A stretch of DNA of 64,000 nt, from positions 97,756,442-97,820,441 of the forward strand of contig CM070874.1 of NCBI GenBank assembly GCA_036365515.1. Reading direction: 5' to 3'. Origin of the DNA: Torymus aiolomorphi. Taxonomy: Eukaryota; Arthropoda; Insecta; Hymenoptera; Torymidae. A program made the position numbers and the translations under genes. The notes beneath the pieces are model-generated. The model saw only the letters and a program-made list of their open reading frames with translations, made no database searches and was not told where the DNA came from. This document shows positions 29,201 to 40,435 of this stretch, piece after piece; positions within the stretch are counted from its first letter, which is position 1; every line of letters begins with the position of its first letter.

Positions 29201-32200
29201 TAGAGGGGAAAGAGTTAGGTGTTGTTAGAATAGGGCAGTACATTGACACCGAGGTGGGGGAGGCACCTACCAGCTAGGCCAAAAGGCCACGGCGATAATA
29301 GGAAAAAAATATATATCGGGCGGGAGTGAAAATGAGTGCGCATGTGTTCGCGGCCGCATACATCTGTCGTAGTAATCGCATCCAAAAATCCAGAGGCTCG
29401 ACAATAACTTCTTATCTATATTATAGGCCAGAAAGTAAAGGATTAATTCGATTTACTCTATTCTATGGGTCAGCTTATGGGAAACCTATAAAATTTGTTA
29501 TGAATAGTGATGATCGATTTAGATATGAATGCGGTGAGTTAGTTGGTCAATTGAAATCGGCGTGGTGGGTAAATGGTCGTCTCCATGTGTATGCGACATG
29601 GCTAATTATAGGTGGCTTCGTGCGTTAAAAGCTTTTTTCCTTTATAGCGAATTACCAAATATCAGCGCAATGGAAAATTAATGAGGGAGTAAAGCATCTC
29701 TTTATTTTATGGCTCACAATTACCATCGCCGAGAAGAAATGTGAAGCATGAATAGGGTTGGTGATCGTATACTGAATATAGTTGCCTGACGATAAGGGCG
29801 TATCATCAGCGGTGTGTCAATTCGTGTGGGCTGCGTACGTTGTGTCGTAAACCTTTTCGATGGGATTATAGTTCTTAACCATTATTGTCTCATCGCATAA
29901 CAAAATCGAAGAATTTGATGCCAAAAATACGTGAAAATTTTTATCCCAATGTGAAGAATCATTGCTTGAAGATGCGCGGAAGAATATTTGTTTAACTAAC
30001 AACCGTTCAATCGTAACGGAGGGATGTTGGCTCTGTCGTTGGCTTGCTACTCCCTAAAACATGGTCGCTCGAAGGATAGTGGGTTTGTTTTCTGTCCAAA
30101 TCGCTCGGATGTCTTCTTGAGCGGCTTTTCATCTCGAAGATATTAAGGATCCGGCAGCTTTGAGGCGGTTATTCCGGGTATTTCCCTTCAGCGGAATCAC
30201 GGGTTGTTCCTTGCCTTGCATGTGTGAAAACCTGGGTGACTGCGAAAGAGTGGTAGGATGGGATTGATAGGGGGGTCGATAGTGTCGGTAAGCCTATCCG
30301 TTGGCATGAGGTACCTTCTCTGGAGAGGCAGACTCTGGAAGGCGGACCCGATGCCCCTCTCGGGGCAGAGAGTGTTGGCTTAACCAACACGGTGCGCGAC
30401 CGTAATACGTCCTCACCGGAAATGTCTTCCAGAAAGCTTCTAGATAGAATAATATAGAGGGGAAAGAGTTAGGTGTTGTTAGAATAGGGCAGTACATTGA
30501 CACCGAGGTGGGGGAGGGACCTACCAGCTAGGCCAAAAGGCCTGGGCGATAATAGGAAAAAAATATATATCGGGCGGGAGTGAAAATGAGTGCGCATGTG
30601 TTCGCGGCCGCATACATCTGTCGTAGTAATCGCATCCAAAAATCCAGAGGCTCGACAATAACTTCTTATCTATATTATAGGCCAGAAAGTAAAGGATTAA
30701 TTCGATTTACTCTATTCTATGGGTCAGCTTATGGGAAACCTATAAAATTTGTTATGAATAGTGATGATCGATTTAGATATGAATGCGGTGAGTTAGTTGG
30801 TCAATTGAAATCGGCGTGGTGGGTAAATGGTCGTCTCCATGTGTATGCGACATGGCTAATTATACGTGTCTTCGTGTATTAAAAGCTTTTTTCCTTTATA
30901 GCGAATTACCAAATATCAGCGCAATGGAAAATTAATCCGGGAGTAAAGCATCTCTTTATTTTACGGCTCACAATTACCATCGCCGAGAAGAAATATAAAA
31001 CATGAATAGGGTTGGTGATCGTATACTGAATAGAGTTGCCTGACGATAAGGGCGTATCGTCAGCGGTGTGACAATTCGTGTGGGCTGCGTACGTTGAGTC
31101 GTAAACCTTTTCGATGGGATTATAGGTCTTAACCATTTTTGTCTCTCAGCATAACAAAATCGAAGAATTTGATGCCAAAAATACGTGAAAATTTTTATCT
31201 CAATGTGAAGAATCATAGGTTGAAGATGCGCGGAAGAATATTTGTTTAACTAACAACCGTTCAATCGTAACGGAGGGATGTTCGCTCTGTCGTTGGCTTG
31301 CTACTCCCTAAAACATGGTCGCTCGAAGGATAGTGGGTTTGTTTCCTGTCCAAATCGCTCGGATGTCTTCTTGAGCGGCTTTTCATCGCGAAGATATTAA
31401 GGATCCGGCAGCTTTGAGGCGGTTATTTCGGGTATTACCCTTCAGCGAAATCACGGGTTGTTCCTTGCCTTGCATGTGTGAAAACCTGGGTGACTGCGAA
31501 AGAGTGGTAGGAAGGGATTGATAGGGGCGTCGATAATGTCGGTAAGACTATCCGTTGGCATGAGGTACCTTCTTTGGAGAGGCAGACTCTGGAAGGCGGA
31601 CCCGATGCCCCTCTCGGGGCAGAGAGTGTTGGCTTAACCAACACGGTGCGCGACCGTAATACGTCCTCACCGGAAATGTCTTCCAGAAAGCTTCTAGATA
31701 GAATAATATAGAGGGGAAAGAGTTAGGTGTTGTTAGAATAGGGCAGTACATTGACACCGAGGTGGGGAGGCACCTACCAGCTAGGCCAAAAGGCCACGGC
31801 GATAATAGGAAAAAAAATATATATCGGGCGGGAGTGAAAATGAGTGCGCATGTGTTCGCGGCCGCATACATCTGTAATCGCGTAGTAATCGCATCCAAAA
31901 ATCCAGAGGCTCGACAATAACTTCTTATCTATATTATAGGCCAGAAAGTAAAGGATTAATTCGATTTACTCTATTCTATGGGTCAGCTTATGGGAAACCT
32001 ATAAAATTTGTTATGAATAGTGATGATCGATTTAGATATGAATGCGGTGAGTTAGTTGGTCAATTGAAATCGGCGTGGTGGGTAGATGGTCGTCTCCATG
32101 TGTATGCGACATGGCTAATTATAGGTGGCTTCGTGCGTTAAAAGCTTTTTTCCTTTATAGCGAATTACCAAATATCAGCGCAATGGAAAATTAATGAGGG

Positions 32201-33348
32201 AGTAAAGCATCTCTTTATTTTATGGCTCACAATTACCATCGCCGAGAAGAAATGTGAAGCATGAATAGGGTTGGTGATCGTATACTGAATATAGTTGCCT
32301 GACGATAAGGGCGTATCATCAGCGGTGTGTCAATTCGTGTGGGCTGCGTACGTTGTGTCGTAAACCTTTTCGATGGGATTATAGTTCTTAACCATTATTG
32401 TCTCATCGCATAACAAAATCGAAGAATTTGATGCCAAAAATACGTGAAAATTTTTATCCCAATGTGAAGAATCATTGCTTGAAGATGCGCGGAAGAATAT
32501 TTGTTTAACTAACAACCGTTCAATCGTAACGGAGGGATGTTGGCTCTGTCGTTGGCTTGCTACTCCCTAAAACATGGTCGCTCGAAGGATAGTGGGTTTG
32601 TTTTCTGTCCAAATCGCTCGGATGTCTTCTTGAGCGGCTTTTCATCTCGAAGATATTAAGGATCCGGCAGCTTTGAGGCGGTTATTCCGGGTATTTCCCT
32701 TCAGCGGAATCACGGGTTGTTCCTTGCCTTGCATGTGTGAAAACCTGGGTGACTGCGAAAGAGTGGTAGGATGGGATTGATAGGGGGGTCGATAGTGTCG
32801 GTAAGCCTATCCGTTGGCATGAGGTACCTTCTCTGGAGAGGCAGACTCTGGAAGGCGGACCCGATGCCCCTCTCGGGGCAGAGAGTGTTGGCTTAACCAA
32901 CACGGTGCGCGACCGTAATACGTCCTCACCGGAAATGTCTTCCAGAAAGCTTCTAGATAGAATAATATAGAGGGGAAAGAGTTAGGTGTTGTTAGAATGG
33001 CCACGGCGATAATAGGAAAAAAAAATATATATCGGGCGGGAGTGAAAATGAGTGCGCATGTGTTCGCGGCCGCATACATCTGTCGTAGTAATCGCGTCCA
33101 AAAGTTCAGAGGCTCGACAATAACTTCTTATCTATTATATTATATGCCAGAAAGTAAAGGATTATTTCTATTTACTCTATTCTATGGGTCAGCTTATGGG
33201 AAACCTATAAAATTTGTTATGAAAAGTGATGATTGATTTAGATATGAATGCGGTGAGTTAGTTGGTGAATTGAAATCGGCGTGGTGGGTAAATGGTCGTC
33301 TCCAAGGTGTCTTCGTCCGTTAAAAGCTTTTTTCCTTTATAGCGAATT
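26296..33348 (+). repeat. ~2.51 kb dimer block at the right end of the array
   Basis: Monomers at 27552, 30062 and 32575 share private variants (atctcgaagatatt, gtatttcccttcagcgg, aggatgggattg) that the monomers between them lack. The second halves of the monomers starting at 26296, 28808 and 31316 share ttaatgagggagtaaag. The repeat step is therefore 2508-2514 bp, a dimer. The final monomer (32575-33348) is cut short and has two further deletions, at about 32998 and 33304. Confidence 0.87.
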
Positions 33349-33361
33349 ATTAGTGTTATTA

Positions 33362-33630
33362 AGAGTGTGATAGTGAGTGTATGCATGTGTTTGCGGGCGT
33401 GTAGAGCTGACGTAGTAATCGCATTTGAATATTTACTGGCTGTACAATTAACTTCTCATCTATATTCTAGTCATGAAAGTAAAAGTTTAATGGTTTTATT
33501 CTGATCTGTTTGATCAGGTCATGCGAACTCCTAGAAAATATATTATAAAAACTTATAATTGTTTTGCATATGAAACTGGCTGATTATTTGAAGTAGGCGC
33601 GGTGGATAAATGACCGTCTAGATGAGTAGG
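33362..33630 (+). repeat. Diverged relative of the satellite monomer
   Basis: This sequence just past the last monomer aligns by eye with the part of the monomer from about gagtgaaaatgagtgcgc to taaatggtcgtctcc. Shared landmarks in the same order are gcatgtgtt, cgtagtaatcgcat, acttct-atctatatt, gaaagtaaa, cctataaaat (here cctagaaaat) and ggtggataaatgaccgtct (monomer ggtgggtaaatggtcgtct). It is far more diverged than monomers are from each other and has no long reading frame. It may be an old edge copy or the single-copy sequence from which part of the monomer arose. Confidence 0.7.
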
Positions 33631-34287
33631 TGGCAGCATCTTCTTGGGCTTACTTTTGGTTCCTCAAATCCTATGGTTAGTGTGAGTAGATGTTTTATAC
33701 ACTGTTGTGTCGACATGCTAGTCGGCTGTGTCACAGAATTATTGATAAATAAGAGATTTAACCTACCTATCATGCCCAGATGATTTCTTAGATCTTGCAT
33801 AGTTTAAATGGTTATAATGATGAATTGAATTAATTTTCTATTTTAAGTCAAACATTGGTTTGCATTAGCCATACTTTTAGTTTTAAAGAACAACTATGAA
33901 ATACTGTAATTTTTGTTGTCATATGTCATTATTTTTGTGAAAAGTTTTTCAAAATTTTTATGATTTGAATAATATTGCTCTACTGCTCTATTCCATTATA
34001 AATCAATTCATATGAAATGAGAGATGTCTAAGGTCAATATCATTAAATATATTGCTTGGTGAGTTGTATAATATTCTGGACTTGTTCATGAATTCAGGTA
34101 TTTATATATTTTTTTGCTTGAGGAAGTCAGCCGACGGCCACATATAGAGACTGTGTTAATAAATATTATATTTTTCACTTCATATAATGCAGCACGTATT
34201 TGAACTTATATTCTTTGCGTTTCCCAATTGAAGTCAGATTGGTTTAATTTTTTGTTTTAATTATTATTTTTCTTTTTTATTTTTAAG
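33631..34287 (+). promoter_or_regulatory. AT-rich 5' flank with splice acceptor upstream of the start codon
   Basis: No gene is seen here. The stretch is AT-rich and ends in a long pyrimidine tract followed by ttttaag at 34281-34287, a good 3' splice site eight bases upstream of the first ATG at 34295. This suggests a 5' untranslated exon further left, in the satellite's edge or in 33.4-34.2 kb. I cannot place that exon or a promoter. Confidence 0.45.
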
Positions 34288-34294
34288 TTTCATT

Positions 34295-36443
34295 ATGTCA
34301 AGCCTAACCTCTGATGAGGACGACTCTGAAAGCAGTTATGACTCTGAATCTTCTAACGTCGAAGAGGAAAGTGACCATTCCAGTGTCGCCAGTGGAAGTA
34401 ATAACAAATCAGATGTTGGAGATGTTTTAGATCCTATCAACAATAGTTCTCAAGATCACTCTTATAACCGAAAAATGCCTGAGTCTAGTGCCGAATTTAA
34501 GAAAAAGGCACCTTATATTCCATCATCTACTGAAGGCGGAACGTGGTACTATAAAGAAAATTGTTGTCCTTATTGTGATCAAGTAAAAGTGCGCCTTGAT
34601 AAACACCTTCTTGCAGTTCATGCCGACCGTGAAACTGTACAAAAAATAATGGCGCTTCCAGCGAAGTTGAAATTGAGAAGGTTATATTTTGAATTACTTA
34701 CTAATATAGGAAATGAACGCTTCAATAAAAATGAAAGTATAAACCCTGAGAAACGTTTACTTTGTAAGAGAAGATTAGCTCGAAATATAGGTAAAAGTGT
34801 ACCTCATTTAAAAAATAATAAGCAAAAGCAATCAAATAAAGAATCTAATGAGGCTCTATCGACCCTGGAGGCACCTTCTGAGGAAAAGATGAAGAAATCT
34901 AAACAAAATAAATCAAAATCAATCAAATCTAGTAAACATCATTCCTCCTCCAAGTCGAAGAAAAGCTCTAAAAAGAAATCAAAAAGTAAGAAAAAACAGG
35001 TCACTAAAAAGTCTAGAGAAAAGCCTTGCTGTGGAGTCATATGCCCCGTCTGCCGAGGGTATTTCTCGAGAAATACGTATCATCGACATTTCGCTCGTAG
35101 ACACGGGGGGGTGGAAAATCTTGCAGATACGAGAACTCTACTCGCTGCTGCAAAACGGGAAATGGGTGACTATCACCCGGATGCTTCCGACGAACTTACG
35201 ATGTATGTTTTGCCATATCTGCAAGATGACGTAGTTGGTCTTATGTGCAAACACGATGCGCTTGTTATTGCTTATGGGAATAAATATATTGAACAACACG
35301 TTGGCGAAGATCAGGGAAAATTAGTCAAGGGACACATGCGTCTCATGACGAGGATGTTGAATGAGATGAAGCAAATTGACCCCCGAATTTCTGATCTAGA
35401 ATCATCGTTTTTCAACAATTTTTTTTATACGTTTATACAAGCAGCTAAAAAGATCTGTAAGATAAAGAAGAAAACTTTAGGTGTTCCTTATAACGGTCAC
35501 ACAATCCGTACCATTTGGAGGAGACTGTTTAAAATTTTGAACAGCAAATACAGCAGAATTTCTAATAAGAAAAAGAGGACGGAGGCAAAGAGTGACCTTC
35601 AAGCCTTCATTGATATTTTCTCTGAAGAATACCTATCTCAAATAGGTTCCAAGGCACAGAGATCTCAAAATATAAACCGGCGGTTGAAAACGGCTAGCGA
35701 GCAGATTACTGATCCGACCGATATTAAAATTTATTTTAAATATTTACTTGAGAATCGTAACCAGAGGCTACAAAATGTGTTAGAGTCTTACAATAAAAGA
35801 GATTACTTCAAATTGATTCAGTATCAATTAGTGTTGCTAATGATTTTTAATGCAAGGCGCCCTGGAGAGACGGATAGGACGAAACTAGATAATTTTACGT
35901 ACAGACAGAAATCAAATACAAGTAGCGAATTTTTTAAATTGCTTGATCCCGATGATAAAGAACAAGCTGTCAAATACGACAAAATGATATGCCAAGGCAA
36001 GAAAATTAACGGCATTGACTGCTGTTTGTACTTGACTCAAGACGATATAAAAGCCATTGAGACAATAATCAAGCATAGAGAAGAATCTGACATCGACCCT
36101 GAGAATGACTACTTGTTCGCTCTACCAAATGAGGTGAAAAATAAGGCTATGCGACATGCCAGTGCTTACGACGCCAATATTAAATTAGTCAACCACTGTC
36201 ATGAAAACTTCAAATCTCTGAAAAAGCCACATCTAATCCGCTCTACGAAATGCCGTATTCAGATAGCTACCATGTTCGGGGCCGTAGGTGATCAAAAACA
36301 ATTGAGTAACATCACCAACCATCTTGCGCATACGGAAAATATCCATATGAATAATTACCGAAAAACGGTACCGAAGGATGACGTGAACATTACTCAATTC
36401 CTAGAAAATAGGTTTCATCAGACGGATGACGACTCAGAGAATG
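34295..36443 (+). CDS. Zinc-finger, tyrosine-recombinase-like protein, exon 1
   Basis: This exon encodes about 716 residues plus one base of the next codon. An acidic Ser/Asp/Glu-rich start (1-60) is followed by a C2H2-type finger (C91, C94, H104, H109), a Lys/Ser-rich linker (175-245), a second finger (C250, C253, H265, H270), a helical region, and then a recombinase-like core. The core shows FNARRPGE (R521/R522, box I), TKCRIQIAT (R654, box II) and NHLAHT with a tyrosine eight residues on (H679, Y688), matching the Arg...Arg-x-x...His...Tyr layout of tyrosine recombinases. From memory, animal genomes hold many unnamed proteins with this zinc-finger plus recombinase-like plus SANT-like order; their cellular role is unknown. 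The frame stays open to 36496, but gaatg|gtaagt at 36443/36444 is a strong donor and downstream exons fit in phase 1. DNA cleavage activity is not shown by sequence alone. Confidence 0.85.
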
Positions 36444-36564
36444 GTAAGTTGTTGAAAAATAAAATAAAATTATTATTTAATTTATTATTTAAGTGAGAAT
36501 AGTTTTTAACTGAATATAGCTTACAGCTTTAAGCTTTTACAGTTCAAAGCATCAAAATATGAGG

Positions 36565-36572
36565 ATTAAAGT
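36565..36572 (+). repeat. Target-site duplication, left copy (attaaagt)
   Basis: This octamer directly abuts the left tip atgtggttgaag of the foldback element and is identical to the one after its right tip. Confidence 0.85.
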
Positions 36573-36770
36573 ATGTGGTTGAAGTTTGCAACGTTGCGAC
36601 TCCAACGAAAATCCAAACTTCCAAAAAATTATGATTTCCGCCCGAAATCGATTCTACAGCGACAAAAATGATGTGAAAATCAAGTAAAATGGCATGAAAA
36701 TAAAAAACAACAAAAACTCACCCCCTAACACCCCATTCTGTAGTAGCAAAAAAAGAAAAAAATTCTAATT

Positions 36771-37085
36771 CTGCCATTTTTGAGATCGCCAATAATTTTC
36801 TTGCCGGAATACATATTAGAGCATACAAGAAACCTACAAAAAAATTGGCAACGACCAAAGCACCGCGAAACAGCCTCAAACTACCCCTTTAATACCGAAA
36901 AATAGCAAAAATTTCTAATTCGTCCGTTTTGGAGATCGCCAATAATTTTATTGCCGGAATACGAATTAGAGGTTACAAGATACCTACAAAAAAATTGGCA
37001 ACGCCCAAAGCACCGCGGAACACCCTCAAAAACTACCCCTTTACAACCGAAAAATCGCAAAAAAATTCTAATTGAGCCGTTTTTG
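36771..37085 (-). repeat. Short inverted arm of the foldback element
   Basis: About two ~150 bp units lie here in reverse orientation relative to the rest of the element. At 37086-37116 the orientation switches through a ~31 nt loop: the sequence just left of it is the reverse complement of the sequence just right of it. With the left terminal repeat this gives an arm of about 513 bp that can pair with the long arm. Confidence 0.8.
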
Positions 37086-37116
37086 TACTCCGGCAATAAA
37101 ATTATTGGCGATCTCA

Positions 37117-40100
37117 AAAACGGCTGAATTAGAATTTTTTTGCGATTTATGGTTTTAAAGGGGTAGTTTTTGAGGGTGTTCCGCGGTGCTTTGGGCGTTG
37201 CCAATTTTTTTGTAGGCATCTTGTTCCCTCTAATTCGTATTCCGGCAATAAAATTATTGGCGATCTCAAAAACGGACGAATTAGAAATTTTTGCTATTTT
37301 TCGGTATTAAAGGGGTGTTCCGCGGTGCTTTGGGCGTTACCAATTTTTTTGTAGGTATCTTGTAACCTCTAATTCGTATTCCGGCAATAAAATTATTGGC
37401 GATCTCAAAAACGGCTGAATTAGAATTTTTTTGCGATTTATGGTTTTAAAGGGGTAGTTTTTGAGGGTGTTCCGCGGTGCTTTGGGCGTTGCCAATTTTT
37501 TTGTAGGCATCTTGTTCCCTCTAATTCGTATTCCGGCAATAAAATTATTGGCGATCTCAAAAACGGACGAATTAGAAATTTTTGCTATTTTTCGGTATTA
37601 AAGGGGTAGTTTGAGGGTGTTCCGCGGTGCTTTGGGCGTTGCCAATTTTTTTGTAGGTATCTTGTAACCTCTAATTCGTATTCCGCCAATAAAATTATTG
37701 GCGATCTCAAAAACGGACGAATTAGAAATTTTTGCTATTTTTCGGTTTTAAAGGCGTAGTTTTTGAGGGTGCTCCGCGGTGCTTTGGGCGATGCCAATTT
37801 TTTGTAGGTATCTTGTAACCTCTAATTCGTATTCCGGCAATAAAATTATTTGCGATCTCAAAAACGGACGAATTAGAAATTTTTGCAATTTTTCGGTTTT
37901 AAAGGGGTAGTTTTTGAGGGTGTTCCGTGGTGCTTTGGTCGTGGCCAATTTTTTTGTAGGTATCTTGTAACCTCTAATATGTATTCCGGCAATAAAATTT
38001 GTGGCGATCTCAAAAACGGCTGAATTAGAATTTTTTTGCGATTTATGGTTTTAAAGGGGTAGTTTTTGAGGGTGTTCCGCGGTACTTTGGGCGTTGCCAA
38101 TTTTTTTGTAGGCATCTTGTTCCCTCTAATTCGTATTCCGGCAATAAAATTATTGGCGATCTCAAAAACGGACGAATTAGAAATTTTTGCTATTTTTCGG
38201 TATTAAAGGGGTGTTCCGCTGTGCTTTGGGCGTTGCCAATTTTTTTGTAGGTATCTTGTAACCTCTAATTCGTATTCCGGCAATAAAATTATTGGCGATC
38301 TCAAAAACGGCTGAATTAGAATTTTTTTGCGATTTATGGTTTTAAAGGGGTAGTTTTTGAGGGTGTTCCGCGGTGCTTCGGACGTTGCCAATTTTTTTGT
38401 AGGTATCTTGTTACCTCTAATTCGTATTCCGGCAATAAAATTATTGGCGATCTCAAAAACGGACGAATTCGAAATTTTTGCTATTTTTCGGTATTAAAGG
38501 GGTAGTTTGAGGGTGTTCCGCGGTGCTTTGGGCGTTGCCAATTTTTTTGTAGGTATCTTGTAACCTCTAATTCGTATTCCGGCAATAAAATTATTGGCGA
38601 TCTCAAAAACGGCTGAATTAGAATTTTTTTGCGATTTCTCGGTTTTAAAGGGGTAGTTTTTGAGGGTGTTCCGCGGTTTCTTGGGCGTTGCCAAATTTTT
38701 TGTAGGTATCTTGTAACCTCTAATTCGTATTTCGGCAATAAAATTATTGGCGATCTCCAAAACGGACGAATTAGAAATTTTCGCTATTTTTCAGTTTTAA
38801 AGGGGTAGTTTTTAAGGGTGTTCCGCGGTGCTTTGGGCGTTGCCAATTTTTTTGTAGGTATCTTGTAACCTCTATTTCGTATTCCGGCAATAAAATTATT
38901 GGCGATCTCAAGAACGGCTGAATTAGAATTTTTTTGCGTTTTTTCGGTTTTAAGGGGGTGTTCCGCGGTGCTTTGGGCGTTGCCAATTTTTTTGTAGGAA
39001 TCTTGTAACCTCTAATTCGTATTCCGGCAATAGAATTATTAGAGATCTCAAAAACGGACGAATTAGAAATTTTTGCTATTTTTCAGTTTTAAGGGTGTTC
39101 CGCGGTGCTTTGGGCGTTGCCAATTTTTTTGTAGGTATCTTGTAACCTCTAATTCGTATTCCGGCAATAAAATTATTGGCGATCTCAAAAACGGCTGAAT
39201 TAGAATTTTTTTGCGATTTATGGTTTTAAAGGGGTAGTTTTTGAGGGTGTTCCGCGGTACTTTGGACGTTGCCAATTTTTTTGTAGGTACCTTGTTACCT
39301 CTAATTCGTATTCCGGCAATAAAATTATTGGCGATCTCAAAAACGGACGAATTATAAATTTTTGCTATTTTACGGTATTAAAGGGGTAGTTTGAGGGTGT
39401 TCCGCGGTGCTTTGGGCGTTGCCAATTTTTTTGTAGGTATCTTGTAACCTCTATTTCGTATTCCGGCAATAAAATTATTGGCGATCTCAAGAACGGCTGA
39501 ATTAGAATTTTTTTGCGTTTTTTCGGTTTTAAGGGGGTGTTCCGCGGTGCTTTGGGCGTTGCCAATTTTTTTGTAGGTATCTTGTAACCTCTATTTCGTA
39601 TTCCGGCAATAAAATTATTGGCGATCTCAAAAACGGCTGAATTAGAATTTTTTGCGATTTTTGGTTTTATAGGGGTAGTTTTTGAGGGTTTTCCGCGGTG
39701 CTTTGGGCGATGCCAACTTTTTTAGGTGTCTTGTAACCTCTAATTCGTATTCCGGCAATAAAATTATTAGAGATCTCAAAAACGGACGAATTAGAAATTT
39801 TTGCTATTTTTCAGTTTTAAGGGTGTTCCGCGGTGCTTTGGGCGTTGCCAATTTTTTTGTAGGTATCTTGTAACCTATAATTCGTATTCCGCTAATAAAA
39901 TTATTGGCGATCTCAAAAACGGACGAATTAGAAATTTTTGCTATTTTTCGGTTTTAAAGGCGTAGTTTTTGAGGGTGTTCCGCGGTGCTTTGGGCGATGC
40001 CAATTTTTTGTAGGTATCTTGTAACCTCTAATTCGTATTCCGGCAATAAAATTATTTGCGATCTCAAAAACGGACGAATTAGAAATTTTTGCAATTTTTC

Positions 40101-40229
40101 GGTTTTAAAGGGGTAGTTTTTGAGGGTGTTCCGTGGTGCTTTGGTCGTTGCCAATTTTTTTGTAGGTATCTTGTAACCTCTAATATGTATTCCGGCAATA
40201 AAATTTGTGGCGATCTCAAAAACGGCTGA
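37117..40229 (+). repeat. Internal tandem array of ~150 bp units in the foldback element
   Basis: Roughly 21 direct units follow the switch point. Each has ccggcaataaaattattggc, then an alternating aaaacggctgaatt or aaaacggacgaatt block, then gtgttccgcggtgctttggg and ccaatttttttgtagg. The two block types alternate for much of the array, so the functional period is often a ~290-305 bp dimer. Some units lack 10-15 bp after the tttaaa stretch. Confidence 0.85.
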
Positions 40230-40427
40230 ATTAGAATTTTTTTTCTTTTTTTGCTACTGTAGATTGTGGTGTTAGGGGGTGAGTTTTTGTTGTTTTTTAT
40301 TTTCGTGCCCTTTTACTTGATGTTTACATCATTTTTGTCGCTGTAGAATCGATTCCGGGCGGAGATCATAATTTTTTGGAAGTTTGGATTTTCGTTGGAG
40401 TCGCAACGTTGCATACTTCAACCACAT

Positions 40428-40435
40428 ATTAAAGT
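40428..40435 (+). repeat. Target-site duplication, right copy (attaaagt)
   Basis: This octamer directly follows cttcaaccacat, the inverted right tip of the foldback element. Host intron sequence resumes after it. Confidence 0.85.

Larger units (their letters stand above)
1..33348. repeat. Tandem satellite array, ~1.255 kb monomer
   Basis: Head-to-tail copies of one monomer fill the first 33 kb and enter from the left edge, so the array's beginning is not seen. Taking tggtcgctcgaagg as the monomer start, copies begin at 1, 1255, 2511, 3764, 5020, 5632, 6888, 8144, 8755, 10007, 11264, 12516, 13770, 15027, 16285, 17540, 18150, 19406, 20662, 21274, 22530, 23786, 25040, 26296, 27552, 28808, 30062, 31316 and 32575. 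Twenty-four intervals are 1252-1259 bp and four are 610-612 bp; the last copy is truncated. Copies differ only by scattered substitutions and small indels. Two sequence classes recur: class I, and class II, which has altered sequence after the cgcatcc/cgcgtcc site and an early tga in the plus-strand frame. No rRNA, tRNA or snRNA gene was recognised in the monomer, and no frame exceeds about 140 codons. Confidence 0.97.
36573..40427. mobile_element. Foldback-type DNA transposon, non-autonomous, in intron 1
   Basis: The ends are near-perfect inverted repeats of about 195-200 bp starting atgtggttgaag (left 36573-36770, right 40230-40427). They carry a palindrome gcaacgttgc close to each tip. The element is flanked by the 8 bp direct duplication attaaagt at 36565-36572 and 40428-40435. 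Inside are only tandem ~150 bp units in two orientations; no transposase is encoded, and minus-strand frames through the units are repeat shadows. An 8 bp duplication is typical of hAT and P-type transposases, but the tips do not match the usual hAT start or the hAT n-T-n-n-n-n-A-n preference, so I leave the superfamily open. Confidence 0.85.

Noticed and set aside
120..33079. Dozens of 60-140 codon frames on both strands in the first 33 kb
   Set aside because: They are the same few frames repeated with the satellite monomer, overlap on both strands, and contain no recognisable domain.
1..33348. rDNA or 5S/snRNA gene cluster
   Set aside because: No recognisable rRNA, 5S, tRNA or snRNA core sequence was found in the monomer by eye.
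36881..40154. Minus-strand frames of 60-110 codons rich in KAPRNTLKNYPF and similar
   Set aside because: They are translations of the ~150 bp units in the foldback element and shift frame with each unit.
37117..40229. CRISPR array
   Set aside because: Units are near-identical over their whole length with no variable spacers, and the context is eukaryotic.
36566..40432. TTAA target site (piggyBac or Kolobok) for the foldback element
   Set aside because: Using TTAA leaves unequal tips on the two sides; the octamer attaaagt fits both tips exactly.
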